Below are positions 1-7,834 of a DNA stretch of 64,000 nucleotides, piece after piece. The translations under genes and the position numbers were made by a program. Source of the DNA: Sphingomonas ginsenosidimutans. GTDB lineage: Bacteria; Pseudomonadota; Alphaproteobacteria; Sphingomonadales; Sphingomonadaceae. Where the stretch lies: contig NZ_NWVD01000005.1 of NCBI RefSeq assembly GCF_002374835.1, positions 62,001 to 126,000 of the forward strand. The letters run 5' to 3'. Under the pieces are notes generated by a model. It made no database searches and was not told the origin of the DNA. It saw nothing but the letters and a program-made list of their open reading frames with translations. The first letter of the stretch is position 1. Each line of letters begins with the position of its first letter.

Positions 1-2
1 GC

Positions 3-356
3 CACCATGGCAACAGCCCGGAGAAGATGGCGAAGCTGGCGCGCATCAACCGCCATCACATGGAGTATTTCGCTTATTATCTGAAGCGGATGGCCGAGAC
101 GAAGGACGGTGAGGCATCGCTGCTGGACCGCACGCTGGTGCTGCGCGGGTCGGCGTTCGGCGATTCGAACGAGCATGATCATATGGACCTGCCGGTGGTG
201 GTCGCGGGCGGGCTGGTGCCGGGCGGGCGGCATGTCGCGGTGGAGAAGGGGACGACGATGTCCAACCTGCTGCTCGCCGCGCTGAACGTGCTGGACGTGC
301 CGGCGACGGCGTTCGGCGACAGTACGGCGCCGCTGGGGGCGCTGACGCATGGTTAG
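3..356 (+). CDS. DUF1552 family protein, C-terminal part (5' truncated by window edge)
   Basis: The reading frame is open from base 3, before the first ATG at base 27, so this is the tail of a longer protein. The visible part runs HHGNSPEKMAKL, then a helical stretch, then LDRTLVLRGSAFGDSNEHDHMDLPVV and a glycine-rich end with FGDST, which is the pattern of the C-terminus of DUF1552 proteins. These are secreted proteins of unknown function, first noted in planctomycetes and usually encoded beside DUF1592 cytochrome-type proteins; such a partner may lie just upstream. The stop overlaps the start of the ankyrin gene by 8 nt, so the two are probably co-transcribed. Family call fairly sure; function unknown. 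Confidence 0.75.
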   Translation, partial: HHGNSPEKMAKLARINRHHMEYFAYYLKRMAETKDGEASLLDRTLVLRGSAFGDSNEHDHMDLPVVVAGGLVPGGRHVAVEKGTTMSNLLLAALNVLDVPATAFGDSTAPLGALTHG

Positions 357-1662
357 CGTAATGATGCTGGCGGCGGTGCTGGCCGGACAGGACGCGCTGG
401 CGCGTGCGGTGGCGGCGGACGATGTGGCGGGCGTGCGCGCAGCGATCGCGGCGGGTGCGGACGTCAACCGGCGCGGCGATTACGGCGCGACCCCGCTGCT
501 GAAGGCGGTGGAGGTGCAGGATGTCGAGGTGGTGGCGGCGTTGTTGCACGCCGGCGCGCGCCCCAATCTGGCGGATGACGACGGCCTGACGCCGCTGGCG
601 CTGGCGTGCGAGCGCGGTGGGGAGCGGGTTCTGACCGCGCTTCTCGACGCTGGCGCAGCCGTGCGGCATGCCGATCGCGACGGTGTGACGCCGCTGGCGA
701 CGTGCGCGGGGCGTGGCCCGGCGCCGGTCGTGGCGCGAATGCTGAGCGTTCGGGGGCCGGTGGACGTGGCGGATTCGCGCGGCCAGACGCCGCTGATGTG
801 GGCCGCCTATGCCGGTCGCGCAGAGGCGGTGCGCGCGTTGCTGGCGGCCGGGGCGGACCTGCACCGGCGTTCGGACGGGGGGATGACCCCGCTGCTGTAC
901 GCGATCAAGGGCGGCGATGCGGGGACCGCGGAGGTGTTGCTGGCGGCGGGGGCGCGCACCACCGACCGCGCGCCGGAAGATACCAGCGCGCTGCAACTGG
1001 CGCTGTACCAGGCGAACTGGCGCGTCGCCGAGCGGCTGGCGGGGCTGCCGGGTGCGGACATGGCGGCGCGCGACCGGAACGGGCAGCAGCCGCTGCACGC
1101 CGCGGCGGCGGGGGGCGACGCGGCGCTGATCCGCGTCCTGCTGGCGCGCGGGGCGGACCCGAACGGGCTGACCGGCCCGTCGCGCATTACATGGGTGACG
1201 GAGGCCAATTTCGGCGTGCCGCCGCCGCCGGCCCCCCCGACCCCGCCGCTGCTGATCGCCGCCGCCAACGGCCATGCCGCGGCGATGGCGGCGATCCTGG
1301 CGGGCGGGGGAGACGCGCGCGCGATGCTGCGGGACGGCACCAATGTGGTGCTCGCGGCGGCGCGCGGCGGCAGTGCGGCGGCGCTGGCGCAGGCGCTGGC
1401 GATCGCACCCGACGCGACCGTGGCCGACCGCAACGGCGACACCGCGCTGCACGTCCTGCTGGGCACGATCGGCGACACGCCCCCGCCCGAGCTGGAGGCG
1501 ATGCTGCGGCTGCTGGCGGCGCATGGCGCGCGCGCCGATACCGCCGACCGGCGCGGCACCACCCCGGCGCAGCTGGCGGACGGGGGATTGAGCGAGGTGC
1601 GGGCGATCTTCCGCACCGTCTATCCGCCCGCTACAAGTGCGACGGGCGCGGCGACGCGATGA
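349..1662 (+). CDS. Ankyrin-repeat protein
   Basis: 437 residues made almost wholly of ankyrin repeats: at least nine units of the type DxxGxTPLxxAxxxGxxxxVxxLLxAGAD can be followed from about residue 25 to 425. A short hydrophobic N-terminus (MVSVMMLAAVLAGQ) could be a weak export signal, but this is not clear. A proline-rich insertion (VPPPPAPPTPP, about residue 290) interrupts the repeat array. The start ATG overlaps the upstream DUF1552 gene by 8 nt, and the cytochrome c' gene follows after 35 nt. Ankyrin proteins are protein-binding scaffolds; the position suggests a partner of the DUF1552/cytochrome proteins, but no specific role can be read from the sequence. Confidence 0.85.
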   Translation: MVSVMMLAAVLAGQDALARAVAADDVAGVRAAIAAGADVNRRGDYGATPLLKAVEVQDVEVVAALLHAGARPNLADDDGLTPLALACERGGERVLTALLDAGAAVRHADRDGVTPLATCAGRGPAPVVARMLSVRGPVDVADSRGQTPLMWAAYAGRAEAVRALLAAGADLHRRSDGGMTPLLYAIKGGDAGTAEVLLAAGARTTDRAPEDTSALQLALYQANWRVAERLAGLPGADMAARDRNGQQPLHAAAAGGDAALIRVLLARGADPNGLTGPSRITWVTEANFGVPPPPAPPTPPLLIAAANGHAAAMAAILAGGGDARAMLRDGTNVVLAAARGGSAAALAQALAIAPDATVADRNGDTALHVLLGTIGDTPPPELEAMLRLLAAHGARADTADRRGTTPAQLADGGLSEVRAIFRTVYPPATSATGAATR

Positions 1663-1697
1663 CGCACCGCCGACGGGCTTCGAGGGAGCGACACGAG

Positions 1698-2150
1698 ATG
1701 ACGATGATGCGCAACACGATCGGCGCCGCGCTGGTGCTGGCCACGCTGACCGCCGCGGCACCGCCCCCGCAGCAGGTGGTCGCCGCCCGCCATGCCGGTT
1801 TCAAGAAGATGGGCGCGGCGATGAAGGCACTGGGCGACCAACTGAAATCCGACGCCCCCGCCAAGCCTGCGATGGTCGCCGCGGCGCAGGCGATCGCCAC
1901 CACGGCGCGCCAGCAGGCCGCACTGTTCCCCGCCGGCACCGGCCCGGGCGCGGGCGTCAAGACCGATGCGCTGCCCGCGATCTGGACCAATCGCGCGGCG
2001 TTCGATGCGCAGATGAAGGCGTTGATCGCCGAATCGGGCAAGCTGGTGGCGGTGACCAACGGCGGCGACGTCACCGCGATCCGCGCGCAGATGAAGGCGA
2101 CCGGCGCGACCTGCGCCGCGTGCCACCGCCAGTTCCGCGCCGAGGATTGA
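1698..2150 (+). CDS. Cytochrome c' (periplasmic c-type haem protein)
   Basis: 150 residues. An N-terminal signal peptide (MTMMRNTIGAALVLATLTAAA) is followed by a four-helix pattern and a C-terminal haem motif C139-A-A-C142-H143, the position expected for class II cytochrome c'. FKKMGAAMKAL near the N-terminus fits helix 1 of the family, which carries the distal haem residues. The start at 1698 is chosen because a GGGAG ribosome site lies about 10 nt upstream; an in-frame ATG at 1659 overlaps the ankyrin stop but would place a charged stretch before the signal peptide. The stop overlaps the b561 start by one base. The pair looks like a small membrane-bound electron-transfer module. Confidence 0.88.
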   Translation: MTMMRNTIGAALVLATLTAAAPPPQQVVAARHAGFKKMGAAMKALGDQLKSDAPAKPAMVAAAQAIATTARQQAALFPAGTGPGAGVKTDALPAIWTNRAAFDAQMKALIAESGKLVAVTNGGDVTAIRAQMKATGATCAACHRQFRAED

Positions 2151-2812
2151 TGACGGCGGGCACCGCCCGTACCGCGCCGCTGTGGGACGTGCCGGTGCGC
2201 GCGTTCCACTGGCTGCTGGTCGCGCTGATCGCCTTTTCGTGGTGGAGCGGCGAGAACCATGAGATGGAGTGGCACCGCACGTCGGGCTACGCCATCCTGG
2301 CGCTGGTGGTGTTCCGGCTGTTCTGGGGCCTCGCGGGCGGGCGCACCGCACGGTTCACGCGCTTCGTCCGCGGGCCGCGCGCGGTGATCGCCTATGTCCG
2401 CGGCGGCGCGGGCGCAGCGCCGGGGCACAATCCGCTGGGCGGATGGAGCGTCGTGGCGATGCTGGCGACGGTCGCCGCGATGGTGACGGCGGGGCTGTTC
2501 GCCGTCGATGTCGACGGACTGGAGAGCGGGCCGCTGGCCGATTACGTCACCTTCGACCAGGGGCGGATGGCGGCGCAATGGCATGGCGTGATCTTCAACC
2601 TGCTGCTGGCGTTGATCGCGCTGCATGTCGCGGCGGTGCTGGTGTATCTGGTCCGCGGGCGCAACCTGATCGGCGCAATGATCCACGGGCGACGCGCCGT
2701 CGCGGAGGGCGAGGCGGTGGAGCCGCTGGGCGCGTCATGGTGGCGCGCGCTGGTGGGCGTGGTGATTGCAGGCGCGGTGGCGTGGTGTCTGTCGCGCGGA
2801 TTTCGGTTCTGA
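2150..2812 (+). CDS. Cytochrome b561 family, dihaem membrane protein
   Basis: 220 residues with four main hydrophobic spans and histidines placed for two b haems: H20 (RAFHWLL), H42 (EWHRTSGY), H145 (QWHGVIFN) and H159 (ALHVAAV). This is the Ni/Fe-hydrogenase b-type / bacterial b561 family, which passes electrons between the quinone pool and a periplasmic c-type cytochrome. The gene overlaps the cytochrome c' stop by one base (TGATG), so translation is coupled and the two proteins very likely work together. The C-terminus has a fifth hydrophobic stretch (VGVVIAGAVAWCL). Confidence 0.87.
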   Translation: MTAGTARTAPLWDVPVRAFHWLLVALIAFSWWSGENHEMEWHRTSGYAILALVVFRLFWGLAGGRTARFTRFVRGPRAVIAYVRGGAGAAPGHNPLGGWSVVAMLATVAAMVTAGLFAVDVDGLESGPLADYVTFDQGRMAAQWHGVIFNLLLALIALHVAAVLVYLVRGRNLIGAMIHGRRAVAEGEAVEPLGASWWRALVGVVIAGAVAWCLSRGFRF

Positions 2813-2844
2813 GGCGCGGGGCATGCGCGAAAGTAGAAGGGTTT

Positions 2845-2965
2845 TTCGCGCAGAGACGCGGAGGCGCAGAGAGGTGGCGCTGACGCGAAGCGTCCCCTCT
2901 GCATTCGCGGAAAATGGCAAGAAGCGTCTGGGCGATGCGCATACATCTCTGCGCCTCTGCGCGAA
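2845..2965. repeat. Imperfect long inverted repeat (small dispersed-repeat-like element)
   Basis: A left arm at about 2845-2873 (TTCGCGCAGA...AGGCGCAGAGA) and a right arm at about 2943-2965 are reverse complements, apart from a 7-8 nt insertion in the left arm. The 70 nt core between them contains a smaller hairpin, GACGCGAAGCGTC, at 2882-2894. It lies downstream of the b561 gene and could act as a transcription end. No open reading frame is inside. I infer it belongs to a dispersed non-coding repeat family, but only this one copy is in the window. Confidence 0.6.
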
Positions 2966-2979
2966 TTCCTTTTGATAGG

Positions 2980-3040
2980 TCGCCCCAGCGTAGGCTGGGG
3001 CCTTTAGGCGAGTGAGATCCCAGCTTTCGCTGGGATGACG
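2980..3040 (+). repeat. Paired-hairpin repeat, copy 1
   Basis: Two perfect 8-bp hairpins with 4-nt loops: GCCCCAGC/GCTGGGGC (2982-3001) and ATCCCAGC/GCTGGGAT (3017-3036), ending in GATGACG. The same two hairpins occur in inverted orientation at 23790-23870, so the two copies bracket the purine gene cluster. This is REP/BIME-like architecture; it may terminate transcription or stabilise messenger ends. Confidence 0.8.
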
Positions 3041-3059
3041 GAGGCATCCCCCGCGCTCA

Positions 3060-3095
3060 TTTTTGCAACGATCCGTTCCGATCATTGCGTTTGAT
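3060..3095 (+). promoter_or_regulatory. Putative operator upstream of the purine operon (copy 1 of a shared 36-bp element)
   Basis: This 36-bp stretch is identical at 30 of 36 positions to 24832-24867, between the LysR-type regulator and the TonB receptor. It contains an interrupted dyad GCAACGAT-N8-ATCATTGC (3065-3072 and 3081-3088, one arm mismatch), the size and spacing typical of LysR-type binding sites, followed by GTTTGAT. It ends 33 nt before the first gene of the purine operon. That the LysR protein encoded at 23894 binds here is inference from the shared element. Confidence 0.65.
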
Positions 3096-3128
3096 CGATA
3101 GGGGCGGGGCAGGCATCAGGATCGCATC

Positions 3129-4262
3129 ATGCGCCGTTTGTCCTTGCCGTCGGTCGACCCGTTCCTGTTGTGGCTGATCGGCACCGTCGCGGCGGCATCG
3201 CTGCTGCCCGCGACCGGGCGATGGGCGACGGCGTTCGGAATGCTGGCGGACGCGGCGATCGCGCTGCTGTTCTTCCTGCACGGGGCCAAGCTGTCGCGTG
3301 AGGCGATCGTCGCCGGGATGGGCAATTGGCGGCTGCACGCGATGGTGCTGGCGTCCACCTATATCCTGTTTCCGCTGGTCGGGTTGGCGGTGTTGCACGC
3401 GGGCGGGGCGGCGATCGATCCGGTAATGGCATCGGGGCTGTTGTTCCTGACGTTGCTGCCGTCGACGGTGCAGTCGTCGATCGCCTTTACTGCGATGGCG
3501 CGCGGCAATGTCGCGGCCGCGGTGTGCAGCGCGTCGATGTCCAACCTGATCGGGATCGTCGCGACGCCGCTGCTGGTGCAGGTCGCCATGCACCCCGCGG
3601 CGAGCGCAGGCGGCGGCATGGCGTGGGGATCGGTGAAGACGATCGCGCTGCAATTGCTGTTGCCGTTCGTCGCCGGGCATCTGCTGCGCCCGTGGATCGG
3701 TGGGTTCGTGGCGCGGCACAAGGCGGTGCTGCAACCGGTCGACCGCGGATCGATCCTGCTGGTCGTCTATGCCGCGTTCAGTGCGGCGGTGGTGGAGGGC
3801 ATCTGGCAGCGTGTCGGCGCGCTCGATCTGGCGGGGCTGCTGCTGTGGTGCGCGCTGATCCTGGGGGTGGTGGTGGTGGCCAATGTCGTCGCCGCGCGGA
3901 TCGCCGGCCTGTCGCGCGAGGATGCGATCGTGCTGCTGTTCTGCGGATCGAAGAAGAGCCTGGTGTCGGGCGTGCCGATGGCGGGCGCGCTGTTCGCGCC
4001 GGCGCAGGTCGGGCTGGTGGTGTTGCCGCTGATGGTGTTCCACCAGCTGCAATTGTTCCTGTGCGCCGCGCTGGCGGGGCGGTTCGCGCGGGATGCGGCG
4101 GCGCGCGATGCCGCGATGTTGCCGCCGCTGGGCGAGGCGGGCGCGATCGCCGCGGCGGCGCGGGCGGGGTTCGCGATCCCCGACGCCTGCCTGCCGGGGG
4201 TGGTGTCCAACCTGGAACTGCTGACCCGCCACGCCACGACATTGCGCGGGCCGGCGGCATGA
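3129..4262 (+). CDS. Bile acid:sodium symporter family permease fused to an HpxX/AtzG-like C-terminal subunit
   Basis: 377 residues. Residues 1 to about 325 form nine or ten hydrophobic spans of the bile acid:Na+ symporter family (YfeH/SLC10A7-like branch), with FLHGAKLS near the N-terminus, LLPSTVQSSIAFT and FCGSKKSLVSGVPM. Residues 330-377, starting at an internal methionine, look like a different protein: AARAGFAIPDACLPGVVSNLELL fits the small DUF4089 subunit (HpxX, AtzG) that normally is a separate peptide of about 60 residues partnering an AtzE-type amidase. That amidase is encoded next, overlapping by 4 nt. No stop separates the two parts. The gene opens the purine operon. Substrate unknown; a purine-pathway ureide is a guess. 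Confidence 0.75.
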   Translation: MRRLSLPSVDPFLLWLIGTVAAASLLPATGRWATAFGMLADAAIALLFFLHGAKLSREAIVAGMGNWRLHAMVLASTYILFPLVGLAVLHAGGAAIDPVMASGLLFLTLLPSTVQSSIAFTAMARGNVAAAVCSASMSNLIGIVATPLLVQVAMHPAASAGGGMAWGSVKTIALQLLLPFVAGHLLRPWIGGFVARHKAVLQPVDRGSILLVVYAAFSAAVVEGIWQRVGALDLAGLLLWCALILGVVVVANVVAARIAGLSREDAIVLLFCGSKKSLVSGVPMAGALFAPAQVGLVVLPLMVFHQLQLFLCAALAGRFARDAAARDAAMLPPLGEAGAIAAAARAGFAIPDACLPGVVSNLELLTRHATTLRGPAA

Positions 4263-5599
4263 GGCGTGCAGGCGAGATCGCGGCGGCGGTGCGCGCCGGC
4301 GCCGTATCGGCGCGCGAGGTGGCGCTGCGCGCGCTGGCGGCGATCGACGCGGCGGAGCCGGCGCTGTGCGCGGTGACGCGCCGACTGGGCGAGCGCGCGC
4401 TGGCGGAGGCCGATGCGGTCGACGCCGCGGTGGCGGCGGGGCGCGATCCGGGGCCGCTGGCGGGCGTGCCCTATGGCGTGAAGGACCTGTTCGACGTTGC
4501 GGGCCTGCCGACGACCGCCGGGTCGGCGCTCTATGCGGACGCGCCGCCCGCCGCGCGCGATGCGGAGGCGGTGCGGCGGATGCAGGCGGCGGGCGCGGTG
4601 CTGGTCGCGACGCTCAACATGGACGAATTCGCCTATGGTTTCGCGACGATCAACGCGCGCCACGGCACGACGCGCAATCCGCACGCGCCGGAGCGGCTGG
4701 CGGGCGGATCGTCGGGCGGTTCGGCGGCGGCGGTGGCGGCGGGAGTCGTGCCGCTGGCGCTGGGATCGGACACCAACGGATCGGTGCGCGTGCCCGCCAG
4801 CCTGACGGGACTGTACGGGCTGAAGCCAACGCACGGCGCGCTGCCGATGGCGGGGGTGTTCCCGTTCGCGGCGAGTTTCGACGATGTCGGCCCGTTCGCG
4901 GGCAGCGCGGCGGATATGGCGCTGGTGTGGACGGTATTGGCCGGACAGGACGTCGGCACCGGCGCGCCGCCGCGGCTGGCGCGGCTGGGCGGGCGGTTCC
5001 GCGAGAATGCCGACGCCGACCAGATCGCGGCGATCGACGCGCTGGCAGCGGGGGCGCCGCTGCTGGAACTGCCCGATATCGCGCGCGCGCGGTCGGCCGC
5101 GTTCGTCATCACCGCTTATGAGGGCGGCGCGCTGCATCGCGATGCGCTGGCGCGCGATGCGATGGCGTTCGATCCCGCGGTGCGCGACCGGTTGATCGCC
5201 GGCGCGCTGCTGCCGCGCGAGCTGTATGATGCGGCGTGCGCGTTCCGCGATGCGTTTCGCGCTGCGGTGGATGCGCTGATCGCGGACCATGACGTGCTGC
5301 TGGCGCCGGCGACACCGTGCGTCGCGCCGCGGATCGACGATCCGTTCATCACCATCGACGGCCGGCGCGTGCCGGCGCGCGCGGACCTGGGCATCCATAC
5401 CCAGCCGATCAGCTTCGCCGGGCTGCCATCGCTGGCGGTGCCGCTGCGGCGCGTGGGCGGGGCGCTGCCGATCGGCGTGCAGCTGATCGGACGGCGCGGG
5501 GGCGAGGCGGCCTTGCTCCGCGCGGCGGCGGCGTGGGAGGATAGCGGGCTGATCGGTGCGACCGCGCCGGTCATCGAAGACGTGGGGGAATGGGCATGA
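4259..5599 (+). CDS. hpxY: AtzE/HpxY-family amidase (amidase signature)
   Basis: 446 residues, full length for the amidase-signature family. The Ser-cisSer-Lys triad is visible: K75 (GVKDLFDV), S151 (AGGSSGGS) and nucleophile S175 (GSDTNGSVRVPAS), with the usual 24-residue spacing between the serines. The branch is AtzE/HpxY, whose members work with a small DUF4089 subunit; here that subunit is fused to the permease just upstream. In Klebsiella the hpxWXYZ genes are needed for late purine breakdown, and AtzE itself hydrolyses 1-carboxybiuret. I infer action on oxalurate or a similar carbamoyl compound; the exact reaction is not settled. Confidence 0.83.
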   Translation: MRRAGEIAAAVRAGAVSAREVALRALAAIDAAEPALCAVTRRLGERALAEADAVDAAVAAGRDPGPLAGVPYGVKDLFDVAGLPTTAGSALYADAPPAARDAEAVRRMQAAGAVLVATLNMDEFAYGFATINARHGTTRNPHAPERLAGGSSGGSAAAVAAGVVPLALGSDTNGSVRVPASLTGLYGLKPTHGALPMAGVFPFAASFDDVGPFAGSAADMALVWTVLAGQDVGTGAPPRLARLGGRFRENADADQIAAIDALAAGAPLLELPDIARARSAAFVITAYEGGALHRDALARDAMAFDPAVRDRLIAGALLPRELYDAACAFRDAFRAAVDALIADHDVLLAPATPCVAPRIDDPFITIDGRRVPARADLGIHTQPISFAGLPSLAVPLRRVGGALPIGVQLIGRRGGEAALLRAAAAWEDSGLIGATAPVIEDVGEWA

Positions 5600-6924
5600 C
5601 GGGGGTGCTGGAACGACGGTTCGCGCTGGCGGAGCGCGGCACGTCGGCGCGGACGGAGGTGCTGGCGGGGTTCACCACCTTCCTGACGATGGCGTATATC
5701 GTGCTGGTCAATCCGGCGATCCTGGGACAGGCCGGGATGCCGGTGGCGGGGGTGGCGGCGGCGACCTGTTTCGCGGCGGCGTTTGCCTCGATCCTGATGG
5801 GGCTGTCGGCCAACGTGCCGCTGGCGCTGGCGCCGGGCATGGGGCTGAACGCCTATTTCAGCTTCACGGTGGTGCAGCAGATGGGCGTGCCGTGGCCGGT
5901 GGCGCTGGGGTGCGTGTTCCTGTCGGGCATCGCGTTCCTGATCTTGACGCTGACGGGGGTGCGCCAGCTGATCGTGGCGGTGATCCCGACACACCTGTTC
6001 GCCGCGGTGGCGGGGGGCATCGGGCTGTTCATCGGCTTCATCGGGCTGCGCAACGCCGGGATCATCGTTGCCAACCCGGCGACGCTCGTGGCGCTGGGCG
6101 ACCTGACGCAGCCGGGCGCGATCCTGGCGCTGTTCGGCCTCGCGCTGATCGGGGCGCTGAGCGTGTGGAACGTGCGCGGGGCGATGCTGATCGGGATCGT
6201 CGCCACCACCGCCGTCGCCTGGATCGCGGGACAGGTGGTGATGAAGCCGGAGCCGTACAGCCTGTCGGCGCTGACCGGCACCGCGTTCAAGCTCGACCTG
6301 CCGGGCGTGTTCGGGCTGACCGGCAGCCATGGGCTGGGCCTTCTGGAAATCCTGTTCGTGTTCCTGTTCGTCGACCTGTTCGACAATCTCGGCACGCTGG
6401 TGGCGGTGACCAAGCGCGCGGGATTGATGGATGCGGCGGGGAAGATCCCGGGGCTGAACCGCATCCTGGTCACCGATGCGGTCGCCACAGTGGTCGGGTC
6501 GATGGCGGGGACCAGCACCGTCACCAGCTATGTCGAAAGCGCCGCAGGGGTGCAGGCGGGCGGGCGCACCGGGCTGACCGCGGTGGTCACCGGCGTCCTG
6601 TTCCTCGCGACGATGTTCGTCGCGCCCTACGCCCAGCTGGTGCCGCTGGCCGCGACGGCGCCCGCGCTGATCGTGGTCGGCGGGCTGATGCTGCTGCCGG
6701 TGACGGAGGTGGCGTGGGAGGACCCGCTGGCGGCGATCCCGGCGTTCCTGACGGTGGCGATGATCCCGCTGACCTTCTCGATCGCCAACGGGCTGGCGTT
6801 CGGCATCGTCGCGCATGCGGTGCTCAAGCTGCTGCGCGGCACGGCCACCCGGGGCGACTGGTTCCTGTTCCTGCTGGCGGCGCTGTTCGTCATCCGCTTC
6901 GCCTGGATGGGAGGGGCGGCATGA
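5596..6924 (+). CDS. AzgA-type (NCS2) purine base permease
   Basis: 442 residues with about twelve membrane spans. Family motifs include TEVLAGFTTFLTMAYIVLVNP at the N-terminus, LALAPGMGLNAYF, FVDLFDNLGTLV and AGTSTVTSYVESAAGV, all typical of the AzgA/PbuG/GhxP branch that imports adenine, guanine or hypoxanthine with protons. The start at 5596 overlaps the amidase stop (ATGA) and has GGGGG seven bases upstream; the ATG at 5590 sits too close to that site. It lies directly before an exported phosphorylase-family gene, so bases freed outside the cytoplasm could be taken up by this carrier. Confidence 0.9.
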   Translation: MTGVLERRFALAERGTSARTEVLAGFTTFLTMAYIVLVNPAILGQAGMPVAGVAAATCFAAAFASILMGLSANVPLALAPGMGLNAYFSFTVVQQMGVPWPVALGCVFLSGIAFLILTLTGVRQLIVAVIPTHLFAAVAGGIGLFIGFIGLRNAGIIVANPATLVALGDLTQPGAILALFGLALIGALSVWNVRGAMLIGIVATTAVAWIAGQVVMKPEPYSLSALTGTAFKLDLPGVFGLTGSHGLGLLEILFVFLFVDLFDNLGTLVAVTKRAGLMDAAGKIPGLNRILVTDAVATVVGSMAGTSTVTSYVESAAGVQAGGRTGLTAVVTGVLFLATMFVAPYAQLVPLAATAPALIVVGGLMLLPVTEVAWEDPLAAIPAFLTVAMIPLTFSIANGLAFGIVAHAVLKLLRGTATRGDWFLFLLAALFVIRFAWMGGAA

Positions 6925-7829
6925 TCCGGCGCATCCTGATCGCGGTCGCCGCGCTGATCGCCACGCCCGCATCGGCGCAACGGCTCGACGAGACGCCGCG
7001 CACCGTGGTGATGACCGCCTTCCCGCCGGAATGGGATGCCTTGGTCGGATCGGTGGAGCAGCCGCGCGAATATCGCATCAACGGCCTGACCTTCATGACC
7101 GGCACGATGGCGGGCAAGCCGGTGGTGCTGATGCAGAGCGCGGTCAGCATGGTCAATGCGGCGATGAACACGCAGCTGGTGCTCGACCGGTTCCGGGTGA
7201 AGCGGATCGTCTTTTCCGGGATCGCGGGCGGCGTCGACCCGCAGTTGTCGATCGGCGACGTGATCGTGCCGGAACACTGGGGCCAGTATCTGGAGGTGTC
7301 CTTCGCGCGGCAGACGCCCAAGGGCTGGGTCACGCCCGAGCCGGTCGATGCCGGCGCGCCCGCCAACTGGGGAATGATGTTCCCGCGCGGGGTGCGCGTG
7401 GGCAACGATGCGCAGCCGGCGGCGCGTCATTACCTGCTGAGCGTCGACCCGCAGCTGCTGGCGCTGGCGCGGCAGGTGGCGGGGCGCGTGACGCTGCGCC
7501 GGTGCGCGGATGCGGCGAAGGCGGCGTGCCTGGATCATCCACCGCAGATCGTCGTCGGCGGTACCGGCGTCAGCGCGGGGGTGTTCGCCGACAATGCGCA
7601 GTTCCGCACCTATCTGCACGATGCGTGGAAGGCGCGCGTGCTGGACATGGAAAGCGCCGCAGTGGTGCAGGTCGCCTATGCCAATCGCGTGCCCGCGGTG
7701 GTGTTCCGCAGCCTGTCCGACCTGGCGGGCGGGGACGAACATGCCAACCAGATGACGACGTTCATGGCGCTCGCTTCGGTCAATTCGGCCGATGTCGTGC
7801 GCGCGTTCGTCGCCGCGCTGCCGGATTGA
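6921..7829 (+). CDS. Exported nucleoside phosphorylase-family protein
   Basis: 302 residues. A signal peptide (MIRRILIAVAALIATPASA) precedes a PNP/UDP-phosphorylase fold of the MTA/SAH nucleosidase type: TAFPPEWDAL, VLMQSAVSMVNAAMNTQ, GIAGGVDPQLSIGDVIVP, then DMESAAVVQVAYANRVPAVVFRSLSDLAGGD, which holds the conserved Met-Glu ribose-binding pair and the late aspartate. The signal peptide is unusual because classic enzymes of this fold are cytoplasmic. It overlaps the permease stop (ATGA). I infer cleavage of purine nucleosides in the periplasm to supply bases. Whether it uses phosphate or water cannot be told. Confidence 0.8.
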   Translation: MIRRILIAVAALIATPASAQRLDETPRTVVMTAFPPEWDALVGSVEQPREYRINGLTFMTGTMAGKPVVLMQSAVSMVNAAMNTQLVLDRFRVKRIVFSGIAGGVDPQLSIGDVIVPEHWGQYLEVSFARQTPKGWVTPEPVDAGAPANWGMMFPRGVRVGNDAQPAARHYLLSVDPQLLALARQVAGRVTLRRCADAAKAACLDHPPQIVVGGTGVSAGVFADNAQFRTYLHDAWKARVLDMESAAVVQVAYANRVPAVVFRSLSDLAGGDEHANQMTTFMALASVNSADVVRAFVAALPD

Positions 7830-7834
7830 GCGCG

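Noticed and set aside
46-1761. Long - strand open frame (571 codons) opposite the ankyrin gene
   Set aside because: Arg/Pro/Gln-rich, no motifs, wholly opposite genes with clear families. Long antisense frames are expected at this GC content.
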